Shown: positions 54,578 through 62,895 of the stretch, in pieces
Position numbering within the stretch: the first letter of the stretch is position 1
Layout of the letters: every line of letters starts with the position of its first letter
Assembly: GCF_047795645.1 (NCBI RefSeq)
Contig: NZ_CP181045.1
Location: forward strand, 4,588,001-4,652,000
Reading direction: 5' to 3'
DNA length: 64,000 bases
DNA from: Salipaludibacillus sp047795645
Lineage (GTDB): Bacteria > Bacillota > Bacilli > Bacillales > Salisediminibacteriaceae
Notes under the pieces: model-generated
What the model was told of the DNA's origin: nothing
Seen by the model: only the letters and a program-made list of their open reading frames with translations
The model's database searches: none
Position numbers and translations under genes: made by a program

Positions 54578-54591
54578 AATAGACATGATTG

Positions 54592-54628
54592 GCATCTACC
54601 GATGAGAAGGTTGGTAGGTGCTTTTTTT
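54592..54628 (+). terminator. intrinsic terminator
   Basis: Stem gcatctacc/ggtaggtgc (54592-54600 with 54613-54621, one G-T pair), then seven T. Confidence 0.88.
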
Positions 54629-54753
54629 GTATGCAAAGAAATGAGTGAAATATAGTCTGCATTTTTTTATACAAAAAGAATTGAAATGGACGTTTTAATG
54701 ATCAAAAATTCGGTTACAGATTTATATACGTTATTTCAAGGAGGAATGACAAT

Positions 54754-55548
54754 ATGGCATTAGAAAATGAACTGCAATATTTGAATGACTTTAAAAGTAC
54801 TGACGGAAATAGTGTATTGACCGTTTATTTGAATACGGACCCAGCTAACCCAGATCAGCAAAAAGGTGAATGGAAAATTCGCTTGAAAAACGGTTTAAAT
54901 CGGATTCAAGAATATTTGGATGCTTCTAGTGATGAAGCAGAAAAAAAGCAATATAAGAAGTTGAAAAAGAAGATCGATGATGAAATCGAGCGGAATCGCA
55001 CCGAATTGCAAAAAGGCGTGATTATTTTCGCTTCGGATGAGGAAGATCTATGGTCCGTTCATTATTTACAGATACCTGTGAAGACGAGTTTCCATTGGGA
55101 AAGACATCCAGTTCTTGACCAAATATCAGAATTACAGCAACAATATCCTAGGTCAGGAGTAATACTACCGAATCAAGATGAAGTAAAAGTTATAGATACA
55201 GAATTAGGCATAATTAATGATGAAAGGACGTATCATTTCGATCCTGGAAGTGAAGATTGGACGTTTAAAGATGGACTTGCTTCTTCTGATAGGACAGCAT
55301 CAGGTGCAACTCATGTGGACAAAATTCAACAACGATTTGAAGAGAATCGCCACCGATTCTATAAAAAGATGGCAGGAAATGTTGATAAACTAAAAAAAGA
55401 CCGTGATTGGAAAGAAGTGCACTTAGTCGGCGAAGCAGAAATGATTCGTTCCTTTGAAACCAGCCTACGGACAAAACCAGCGGGTGTCGTTAAGAAAAAT
55501 TTAAATAAGGCAGAACCAAAGAAGGTACTAGAAGAAGTGTTTAACTGA
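54754..55548 (+). CDS. baeRF/VLRF1-family eRF1-like protein
   Basis: 264-aa cytoplasmic protein beginning with NSVLTVYLNTDPANPDQQKG, the N-terminal signature of bacterial proteins related to archaeal/eukaryotic release factor 1 (baeRF, VLRF1 type). The middle part has LEGF-like VIDTELGII and the end carries DWKEVHLVGEAEMIRSFE. Such proteins are suspected ribosome-rescue or peptidyl-tRNA-releasing factors; no classical GGQ motif is seen here. AAGGAGGAATG before the ATG, terminator after. Confidence 0.78.
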   Translation: MALENELQYLNDFKSTDGNSVLTVYLNTDPANPDQQKGEWKIRLKNGLNRIQEYLDASSDEAEKKQYKKLKKKIDDEIERNRTELQKGVIIFASDEEDLWSVHYLQIPVKTSFHWERHPVLDQISELQQQYPRSGVILPNQDEVKVIDTELGIINDERTYHFDPGSEDWTFKDGLASSDRTASGATHVDKIQQRFEENRHRFYKKMAGNVDKLKKDRDWKEVHLVGEAEMIRSFETSLRTKPAGVVKKNLNKAEPKKVLEEVFN

Positions 55549-55554
55549 TATGTA

Positions 55555-55593
55555 AACGCCCCATCTTGGCACTTGCCGTGATGGGGCGTTTTT
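55555..55593 (+). terminator. intrinsic terminator
   Basis: Perfect stem aacgccccatc/gatggggcgtt (55555-55565 with 55580-55590) and T run. Confidence 0.92.
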
Positions 55594-55633
55594 CGGATTG
55601 AATGCAGTAGAGAAGTTTCAAAATTTACAAAGG

Positions 55634-56851
55634 CTATGCAGCATTTTCCTCTGATTTTGTTTGTTTTTTCAACTGAAGTTGAAAAAGTAAGCCGGCAGCA
55701 AGCATGGCGGCGAGCATTGCACTAATCGAGTAATAAATGGCACCTTGACCGACGAGCTCAATTAGAAAGCCACCGACAATCGGACCGGTCATACTCCCGA
55801 CACCGAACAGCACAGCTGTCATTACGGTACCAGTTGGAAGAAGGTTCGCGGGAACTAAGTCTGCTAAATAGGCAATACCTAACGAAAATAAGGAACCTAA
55901 CAACATGCCTGCAATGATAAATAAACTAAGCAGGATCGATTGAGAATGTTCGATAAAGCTCATCGTGAAAAAGCAGACAAGACCTAAAGAAATTAGCCCT
56001 ATCAGCACACGACTTCGCCCAATTTTGTCACTGAGAATTCCTAATGGTAACTGAGTGACCAAGCTTCCGAATACAAAGCTCGGTAGTAGGAACATGGTGA
56101 CAAATTGTAAATCAATCCCTGTTCGTAAAGCATAAACAGGATAATTCCCGTGTAAAGATGCCTCAATATAGCCGTAACAAAATCCAGGTAGTAAAGCGAA
56201 CCATGCTAACTTGATCACTTTTTTGTAACGGGCGATTGTATTTAATTGAGAAGCAGTTTCAAAATCATTATCAGGCCATTCATTTTTCAAAAATAACATG
56301 AATCCTAAAGCAATCACACTTGCGACTGATGCAACGATAAATGGCAGATATTCATTGATATCTAGTAGACGTGTCATCATTGGACCAACGCCAAATCCCA
56401 TTCCGAAAGCTAATCCATAAAGAGATAATTGGCGTCCTCGTCTTTCAGGTGTACTCGTTGTACTAATCCATATTTGTGTAGAAAAATGAATCAAGTTATC
56501 TGCAATTCCGACAATGAGTCTCAGAGTAAACCAAAACCAAAATGCTTGCCAGATGGGGAAGAGTAGCAAGGAAATGCCAACCATGACGAGTCCCAAGATG
56601 ATAACAGGTTTATAGCCGTATTTTCTTACCGGTTTTTCGATAAAAGGAGAAATTAAGATAATTCCAATATACAAAGCGGCAGCATTTAAGCCGTTGGCAG
56701 CGGAAGAAACACCAGAACTTTCAAGCATAACTGCTAACACGGGTAAAAGCATCCCCTGGGAAAAGCCAGCGATTAGGACCATACCTACTAACACCCAATA
56801 GCGGTAAACAGGGTTGTTTTTACTGTGGTGATGAATCGTTTGATTTGTCAT
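55634..56851 (-). CDS. yfkF: major facilitator transporter (YfkF-like)
   Basis: Twelve-helix MFS exporter of about 405 aa. Typical helix-2/3 loop motif is modified (PFIEKPVRKYGYKPVI), a second copy is LGILSDKIGRSRVLIG, and GFGVGPMMTRLL marks helix 5. Sequence style and proximity to yfkD and yfkAB fit B. subtilis YfkF, an uncharacterised MFS protein. GAGGAG serves either a TTG at 56857 or the ATG at 56851; the ATG is listed. Substrate unknown. Confidence 0.83.
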   Translation of the reverse strand: MTNQTIHHHSKNNPVYRYWVLVGMVLIAGFSQGMLLPVLAVMLESSGVSSAANGLNAAALYIGIILISPFIEKPVRKYGYKPVIILGLVMVGISLLLFPIWQAFWFWFTLRLIVGIADNLIHFSTQIWISTTSTPERRGRQLSLYGLAFGMGFGVGPMMTRLLDINEYLPFIVASVASVIALGFMLFLKNEWPDNDFETASQLNTIARYKKVIKLAWFALLPGFCYGYIEASLHGNYPVYALRTGIDLQFVTMFLLPSFVFGSLVTQLPLGILSDKIGRSRVLIGLISLGLVCFFTMSFIEHSQSILLSLFIIAGMLLGSLFSLGIAYLADLVPANLLPTGTVMTAVLFGVGSMTGPIVGGFLIELVGQGAIYYSISAMLAAMLAAGLLFQLQLKKQTKSEENAA

Positions 56852-57017
56852 ATACAACTACGCTCCTCGACTTCGATAAAAAAGTGACTTTCGTGCACCA
56901 ATATCCATTGTAATGGCTTTTGCTAGGTTTTCAAGCAGAAAAGTCTTATTACGTGACGAATTTAGTGAAGGTGATAAAATGAAAGGACGATAATTGATTA
57001 AGAAGGGATGATTTAAC

Positions 57018-57398
57018 ATGAAATTTCAATATACGAATGATGCATTTGAATCTGAATTTAATTATGGGAAGTTAGTTGTTTCCGGGGACGAAGAAAAAGG
57101 ATTTCGTCCATTTCAGCTAATGGTTAGTTCGATCGCGGTTTGTAGCGGTTCGGTGTTGAGGAAGATTATTGATAAGCAGCGAATGACTGTGGAAGATCTT
57201 CAAGTCGAAGCCGATGTTACCCGTGATCCTGAACGAGCTAATAGGATAACTAAGATAAAGCTTCATTATGTCATTAAAGGAGAAGGTTTGACTGAGAAAA
57301 AAATAGAAAAAGCTGTCGAATTGGCGAGTAAAAATTGCCCGATGGCGCAGACTGTCATCGACTCAGTAGAAATTACGGAGACATTTGAGATCGTGTAA
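57018..57398 (+). CDS. OsmC-family thiol peroxidase-like protein
   Basis: 126-aa OsmC-fold protein. The two redox cysteines of the family are in AVCSGSVLRKI (about residue 42) and NCPMAQTV (about 112). OsmC/Ohr proteins reduce organic hydroperoxides; this one is of the plain YhfA/OsmC type rather than Ohr. GAAGGGATGA is before the ATG. Divergent from yfkF. Confidence 0.87.
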   Translation: MKFQYTNDAFESEFNYGKLVVSGDEEKGFRPFQLMVSSIAVCSGSVLRKIIDKQRMTVEDLQVEADVTRDPERANRITKIKLHYVIKGEGLTEKKIEKAVELASKNCPMAQTVIDSVEITETFEIV

Positions 57399-57410
57399 CA
57401 AATTCACATG

Positions 57411-57437
57411 AAAGGAAGGGGCTCCCTTCCTTTTTTT
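57411..57437 (+). terminator. intrinsic terminator
   Basis: Stem aaaggaaggg/cccttccttt (57411-57420 with 57424-57433), then T run. Confidence 0.88.
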
Positions 57438-57494
57438 AACTCTAAATTGATTAAAAAATAACGATATCGTGTTTTATCGAGAAGGGAAATCACT

Positions 57495-58844
57495 ATGGGC
57501 AATAAGCAATATGATTTTACAGAAGGTAGTATCATCAAAAAAATGATTCTATTTTCTTCACCTATTTTTTTGACAAACATTCTACAAACGTCTTACCAAG
57601 TCATTGACTCGTTGTGGGTAGGAAATTTACTTGGTGCAAATGCGCTTGGTGCGATCGCAATTTCTAGTACAGTAGTATTCACGATTCTCTCATTTATCAT
57701 AGGTATAAATACTGCAGCATTAACGCTTCTATCTCAGCATAAAGGCGCGAAGGATGAAGAAGGGTTGAAAAAGTCATTAAATGGATTTGTCGTCATTTTA
57801 GGTTCGATGACGTTTGTACTAGGGATTATTGGTTATTTTGTCTCTGGCCATATTTTACAATGGATGGGAACGCCTGATGATATCCTTCCTCTTGCAACCG
57901 TTTATTTGCGAATTAATTTTGTTGGAATCTTATTTTTATTTGGCTATAACTTTATTGCAACAGTTTTGAGATCTCTAGGTGATAGTAAAACTCCAATAAA
58001 GTTTGTGTTGTTGGCCGTAATTCTTAATGCCATATTGGATCCTATTTTCATTTCTGTACTAGACTTTGGACTCGCTGGTGCTGCATATGCAACGATTTTT
58101 GCTCAAGGGACAGCATTTTTGTATGGGTTAATCTATTCTATTTACAAAGCGGGTGTTCCGTTTTCGATTCCTTTTTTACCGACGATGGAGCAAATGAAAA
58201 AGATTTTTAAACTCGGTTTGCCGTCGGGGTTATCGATGATGGTTATTTCAGGGGGCGTTTTAGCAATTATGACTGTCGTTACAGGCTTTGGGGAAGATGT
58301 TGTTGCTGGATTTGGAGCAGCACAGCGGCTTGATAGTTTAATTATGATCCCGGCACTTACACTTGGTTCGGCGATTAATAGCATGGCTGGGCAAAATATT
58401 GGTGCGGGGAAATGGGAACGAGTTGCTGATATATCAAAAAATGGCTTGTTACTGATCGCAATAGTATCTGTAAGCTTAAGCGCCATTGTCTTTTTTAGTG
58501 CTGAACATGCGATATCATTGTTTGTTCAAGACCCAAACACCGTCGCTTTTGGAACGATGTACGTTAAAACAGTTGCATTCTTTTATCCATTCTTAGGCAT
58601 TAATTTTGTTTTAAACGGAGTTGTCCGAGCTGCTGGCGCGATGTTTCAAGTGTTTTTGTTAAATGTCCTATCGTTTTGGGTACTTCGCTTTCCATTAACG
58701 TATCTATTTTCATTATGGCTTGGTGAGCGAGGGATAGGAGTTGGGATGGCTGTGAGTCTCCTTTTAAGTAGTGTCTTAGCGATTTGCTATTATCGCTATG
58801 GTCGCTGGCGAGATATTAAAATAATTGACGAAAATGATGGATGA
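57495..58844 (+). CDS. MATE-family efflux transporter
   Basis: 449-aa twelve-helix transporter of the MATE (NorM/DinF-like) family. Two homologous halves can be seen: SLWVGNLLGANALGAIAISS in the first and VVAGFGAAQRLDSLIMIPALTLGSAINSM in the second, both typical cation-site regions, with AGQNIGAGKW following. Na+ or H+ coupled drug export is expected; substrate unknown. GAGAAGGGA upstream of the ATG. Independent gene between OsmC and the TPR protein. Confidence 0.92.
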   Translation: MGNKQYDFTEGSIIKKMILFSSPIFLTNILQTSYQVIDSLWVGNLLGANALGAIAISSTVVFTILSFIIGINTAALTLLSQHKGAKDEEGLKKSLNGFVVILGSMTFVLGIIGYFVSGHILQWMGTPDDILPLATVYLRINFVGILFLFGYNFIATVLRSLGDSKTPIKFVLLAVILNAILDPIFISVLDFGLAGAAYATIFAQGTAFLYGLIYSIYKAGVPFSIPFLPTMEQMKKIFKLGLPSGLSMMVISGGVLAIMTVVTGFGEDVVAGFGAAQRLDSLIMIPALTLGSAINSMAGQNIGAGKWERVADISKNGLLLIAIVSVSLSAIVFFSAEHAISLFVQDPNTVAFGTMYVKTVAFFYPFLGINFVLNGVVRAAGAMFQVFLLNVLSFWVLRFPLTYLFSLWLGERGIGVGMAVSLLLSSVLAICYYRYGRWRDIKIIDENDG

Positions 58845-59001
58845 ATGAAACAGGCTATTTAAAGATTATTTTGTAACTATAAAGGGAATTCATGGTAGAA
58901 TAGATTGAAATACACCAATTAATTTCTAATATAACAAGATATAAGAAAGCGTGATTAAACGTCGTAAAATCAATTCTTTTAACGAATAGTCTAAAGGATG
59001 T

Positions 59002-59029
59002 AAATTTTGCACCAAGTGCTGCAAAATTT
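59002..59029. repeat. inverted repeat upstream of the TPR gene
   Basis: Perfect 10-bp arms AAATTTTGCA/TGCAAAATTT (59002-59011 with 59020-59029), 8-bp spacer, 31 bp before the ATG. There is no T run, so it looks more like an operator or leader hairpin than a terminator. Confidence 0.7.
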
Positions 59030-59060
59030 ATGATAATTGCTGGATACAGGAGGGATAAAC

Positions 59061-61727
59061 ATGGACATAGAAGAACATTTAATTAATAAAACGTATTTTC
59101 AAACGACCGTCGATGACACGAGTAAAAAATATCCTGTTAAAGCTCTTGGAACAGCTTTTTTTCACGAACAAATGAGTGAAGGAACGGGTTTATCTTCGAT
59201 TCGTTTTGCTCAAGGGGAAGTGTATTATCATCATAAAGATATGGAAGCGGCGATTTACAAATGGGATAATGTCAAAGATGATCTTCAACCATGGGCAAGA
59301 AAAAATATAGGAGATGCTTATTATCACTTAGGGTGGTTAAATGAAGCGGAAAAAACTTATAAAGCGATTCGAACGGATGATACTACTCTTTCGATGGAAG
59401 TTGCTTTACAGCTACTAACTCTCTATTCGGAGAATAATCAACCGGATAAAGCACACCTATACATGGAGAAAGCGTTGACGATTAATCCTGATTATCCAAA
59501 TGTGACCGAGATTGCGCGAGCATTTTATGAAGACCGACAAGAATGGATGAAAGCAATAGAATTGGCTTCGAGTGAAGCTGTTCGCACGGAATCACTTCAC
59601 TGGTTTACGACGTTAAATGAGTATGTGCGAAATGGTTACACGGAAGAATTTGAACCTAAGTATTTTGAACAAGTCCTTTTCTCATTGTATAAGTTGGATC
59701 AACGAAAGTTTTCTGAACTGATGTCTTCATTCTGGTTTTATTATCATGGGGGGCCTTTTAGCTTAATTTGGTTGAAAACGATGAACAATATTATTAGCCA
59801 AATTGATGTCTCTCAAGAAGGACAATGGAAAGAGATATCACAATTATATTATCAGAGCTATTTACAATTGATGAATGGTCAATACTTGATCCATTCATTA
59901 AAGGATCTTTTACCCGAGGTTATTGACAACTGGATAAAGGTAACGCAGGAAAAATCGTCATTATTTCCTGCTACAGCTGCGTTCGCTTGGGATGAATTTT
60001 TTCCAAATACGCTTCACCCAGATACAGTCAAAGAGGCAGAGAGACTTGTGTTAACTCGTCCAGATTCAGCTGCAAAAGAGAAGGAAATGACTGACTTATT
60101 GGAAACGATCCTGATTTGGGCAGAGGAAAATGAAGTGAATATCGGGAACAAATGGAACTGGTTATTATCACAAATCGATAAAGATAATCATAATTATTTA
60201 CTAGTAACAGGTTCGGATTCGTCAAAGATATTGAATAGTATGCTTAATGAGGAGTTATTTAAAGACGATGGAATAACGGCATTTATTCAAAATGGCGAAC
60301 AGCCAGCCATGAATGAGATCACAGATATGGGTACGCAATCGGTCAACGATATCGATGAAATTACAGAAGAGGGCTTAGTTGATTTAACTTGGCCGTCGAC
60401 ATTTTTAAAGGAACTTAATGCTTCGATTGTGCATACATCTCTGTCAAATCAGCGATCGACTAAATATTCGAGTATTGCAAGTGGTGTTCTTTATGTGATT
60501 GAAAGTAATGAATCATTACAAAATGATAGCTTAAAACAATTAAGTGATTTTCTAGAAAAACAACCTGATATACCGGTTCATTTTGTCATAAATGACATCG
60601 GCGGTGGTTTTGGTTCAGAGGAGATAAAGAAGATTATTAGTGAACAATTTCCTTCTTCGCGCCAATTGGACGTAACTTCACGAAATGATACGAGTCAGTT
60701 GCATGATTTCATTCGTAATCAATTTCACCTAACATTGAATAAAGGAAGTCAGAATAAGGGTAGTAAATTGCTTTCTTTTATTCGGTCGTTAATCGGGTAT
60801 TTGTTAGACCAAAGAGTAACAAAAGAGAATCGATATAAAGAGAAGGTTGCTTTCAATGATGAAGTGAGAAACAAGCTAAAGGGGTTAGTAAACCATTTAG
60901 AAGACTCGAAATCAGAGAAGAGTGCAAATTTACTTCAATCTTACCGAGTACTAAAAGAAGAGATGAAAAAGAAAGTCGGGCGAGATATTCCACCTTTACT
61001 CCGCGAGGTAGCAGATGAAATAGCGGAAGATGGCGATTTTAGACAAGTGCATGAGGAATTGGATAAGATGATGAATCTAAAAATTGATCGATATGTTACC
61101 CGAGATCTTATTCCGGCCTTTGAATTGAGTATAAAATCGTGGTTAAAAACGTCAGATGATGAATTGACCGAAACTCAGAATTACTTAAATGAGATGAGCG
61201 AATCATTTAATAAAGTGTATGAGGAAGAGCGGATGAATTTGCAATGTGATTTCCAAGTGTTAAAAGATTGGAAACGTGATTTATCAAGAATGATGAACAG
61301 AGTCGAAGTGGAACATATAAATATTATGAATCGGCTACTACCTTCACAATTGATTTTGAAAAGTGCTGGGAAGTTGTTGGGAAATATGCAACAAAATAAA
61401 CAGATGCTTTACAATCAATATCAAAAACACATTAAGAATAATGATTTTGAATATGTATCAACGACTATCATTGCACAATTTTTCATGGAGTTTGATCTTT
61501 TTGAGAAAGCGTTGAAATCAGATATTTCTATGTCATTTGAAGAGCCTATCCTACAAGTGAACGAGTGTATAGATGAAGCAGACGCGGAAATTGCTGGTGC
61601 AAAAGAGAATCTTGAAACAATGAAAGAACATCCGGACGCTTTCTTTGATCCGTTGAAAATATTTGAAGTGAGAATACTTCAGTATGAGATGATCGATGAG
61701 ATGAGCGAAGGGAATGTCTTTCATTAA
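59061..61727 (+). CDS. TPR protein with decayed dynamin-like GTPase domain
   Basis: 888-aa cytoplasmic protein, not recognised by name. Residues about 40-180 are TPR-like repeats (ARKNIGDAYYHLGWLNEAEKTYKAI, ALQLLTLYSENNQPDKAHLYMEKAL). From about 385 there is a domain arranged as a dynamin-family GTPase: LLVTGSDSSKILNSMLNEE stands where GxxxxGKS would be, LVDLTWP where DxPG would be, and VHFVINDIGG where NKxD would be, so nucleotide binding is probably lost. The last 300 residues are long helices like the dynamin stalk. GGAGGG is 7 bp before ATG 59061; the frame opens at 59037. Confidence 0.75.
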   Translation: MDIEEHLINKTYFQTTVDDTSKKYPVKALGTAFFHEQMSEGTGLSSIRFAQGEVYYHHKDMEAAIYKWDNVKDDLQPWARKNIGDAYYHLGWLNEAEKTYKAIRTDDTTLSMEVALQLLTLYSENNQPDKAHLYMEKALTINPDYPNVTEIARAFYEDRQEWMKAIELASSEAVRTESLHWFTTLNEYVRNGYTEEFEPKYFEQVLFSLYKLDQRKFSELMSSFWFYYHGGPFSLIWLKTMNNIISQIDVSQEGQWKEISQLYYQSYLQLMNGQYLIHSLKDLLPEVIDNWIKVTQEKSSLFPATAAFAWDEFFPNTLHPDTVKEAERLVLTRPDSAAKEKEMTDLLETILIWAEENEVNIGNKWNWLLSQIDKDNHNYLLVTGSDSSKILNSMLNEELFKDDGITAFIQNGEQPAMNEITDMGTQSVNDIDEITEEGLVDLTWPSTFLKELNASIVHTSLSNQRSTKYSSIASGVLYVIESNESLQNDSLKQLSDFLEKQPDIPVHFVINDIGGGFGSEEIKKIISEQFPSSRQLDVTSRNDTSQLHDFIRNQFHLTLNKGSQNKGSKLLSFIRSLIGYLLDQRVTKENRYKEKVAFNDEVRNKLKGLVNHLEDSKSEKSANLLQSYRVLKEEMKKKVGRDIPPLLREVADEIAEDGDFRQVHEELDKMMNLKIDRYVTRDLIPAFELSIKSWLKTSDDELTETQNYLNEMSESFNKVYEEERMNLQCDFQVLKDWKRDLSRMMNRVEVEHINIMNRLLPSQLILKSAGKLLGNMQQNKQMLYNQYQKHIKNNDFEYVSTTIIAQFFMEFDLFEKALKSDISMSFEEPILQVNECIDEADAEIAGAKENLETMKEHPDAFFDPLKIFEVRILQYEMIDEMSEGNVFH

Positions 61728-61750
61728 ATAAATAGTTTTGGAAACTGTAA

Positions 61751-61783
61751 ATATCCCTGCAAAATGCAGGGATATTTTTTTGT
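61751..61783 (+). terminator. intrinsic terminator
   Basis: Perfect stem atatccctgca/tgcagggatat with loop AAA, then eight T. Confidence 0.93.
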
Positions 61784-61844
61784 TTTTTAGTAAAACTAAT
61801 CCTACATGCTAAGAAGTGTCTTGATAAAGGAGGGATGAGTTATT

Positions 61845-62648
61845 GTGAAAAAATTGGTGTATGCTTTCGTTATTTTATTTATTTGTGCATGCCTTGTGCC
61901 GAGTTCCGTGTTGGGAGAAGAGAAGTCTGAATCTGAAAAATTAGATATTCCTGAATCCTCCATGAACATTTCAAAGGAAAATACGTATCCGAATCCAGCG
62001 GAGGATTTACCAAGTTTACAGCCAAGCCCTTTAGCAGAAAAGTTAATACAATCTACTGAAGTGACGATCAACAATCATGATTTAGTGAAGGTGTTAAATG
62101 AATCGTCGATTAGAGGAACTAAATTGGCTATTGGGATGCGTGCGTCGATTTATCTTGGACATTGGCCTTTATCGTATCAATCGGAAGAAACCGTTATAAA
62201 CTGGGATTTTGAAAAAGTTAGTACGAACATGATTGATAATCGAAGCGGTCAAGACCAAAAAACGATTCAGTATAATCAACAACAGCAAAAACGTGTGAAA
62301 GGTGGTCTATCGGCAGATGTGTCTGATAGAGAAATGGTGGAAGAAATGATGTTAGTTGAAGCGGCAGAAAAAACTAAACTTCCACTAAGTTTTTCAACGA
62401 TGATTGGTTTTGGTACGCAAGTGGATCGAACCTACTCAGTTAGTCCAAAAAAGATGGGGTACTTGAATACGTTTGTACCTGCAGTGAATGAAAAAGGCAA
62501 AGTAACGTATGGGGAAGTTTATTTGGAGATGAAAGGTGATCGTGCTTCGTTAGATGTAAAAAACGTCACGCAACAAGGTATCAGTGCTTGGATTCCCGTT
62601 CAGAATTACGTAAATTTCAAGATGGATGAGACAAAGGAACCTAGGTAG
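61845..62648 (+). CDS. yfkD: YfkD-family exported protein
   Basis: 267-aa secreted protein with signal peptide MKKLVYAFVILFICACLVPSSVLG, cleaved probably before EEK. The body (ATKLAIGMRASIYLGHWPLSY-like region at about 95-125, and AWIPVQNYVNFKMDE at the end) is that of the YfkD family of Bacillus, function unknown. GTG start at 61845 with AAAGGAGGGA upstream. Convergent with yfkAB, as neighbours of the same yfk cluster in B. subtilis. Confidence 0.87.
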   Translation: MKKLVYAFVILFICACLVPSSVLGEEKSESEKLDIPESSMNISKENTYPNPAEDLPSLQPSPLAEKLIQSTEVTINNHDLVKVLNESSIRGTKLAIGMRASIYLGHWPLSYQSEETVINWDFEKVSTNMIDNRSGQDQKTIQYNQQQQKRVKGGLSADVSDREMVEEMMLVEAAEKTKLPLSFSTMIGFGTQVDRTYSVSPKKMGYLNTFVPAVNEKGKVTYGEVYLEMKGDRASLDVKNVTQQGISAWIPVQNYVNFKMDETKEPR

Positions 62649-62841
62649 GGACAAAGTTTACGAAACAGGTAGGAATTTAGCGAGTTTAAAAGGAATTTTA
62701 AAGGATACTGTTGAAGAGGAGACATCTTGTTCATTACGCAAGCAGAAATAGAAAAGAAACTGTTGAAGAAGGCGTAGCTTGTGCATGAAAGAAAAGGAGA
62801 AAAGATACCGCCGAAGACGAACAAAAGCAAATCTAAAAAAA

Positions 62842-62880
62842 GCAAAAAAGGACCTCACCCACTCCGGAGTGGAGGTCCTT
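62842..62880. terminator. terminator between yfkD and yfkAB
   Basis: Outer stem aaggacctc/gaggtcctt (62848-62856 with 62872-62880) with inner actccggagt palindrome; six T follow on the minus strand. The preceding 190 bp (62649-62841) hold no gene I can support. Confidence 0.85.
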
Positions 62881-62895
62881 CTTTCTTTACGCTTT

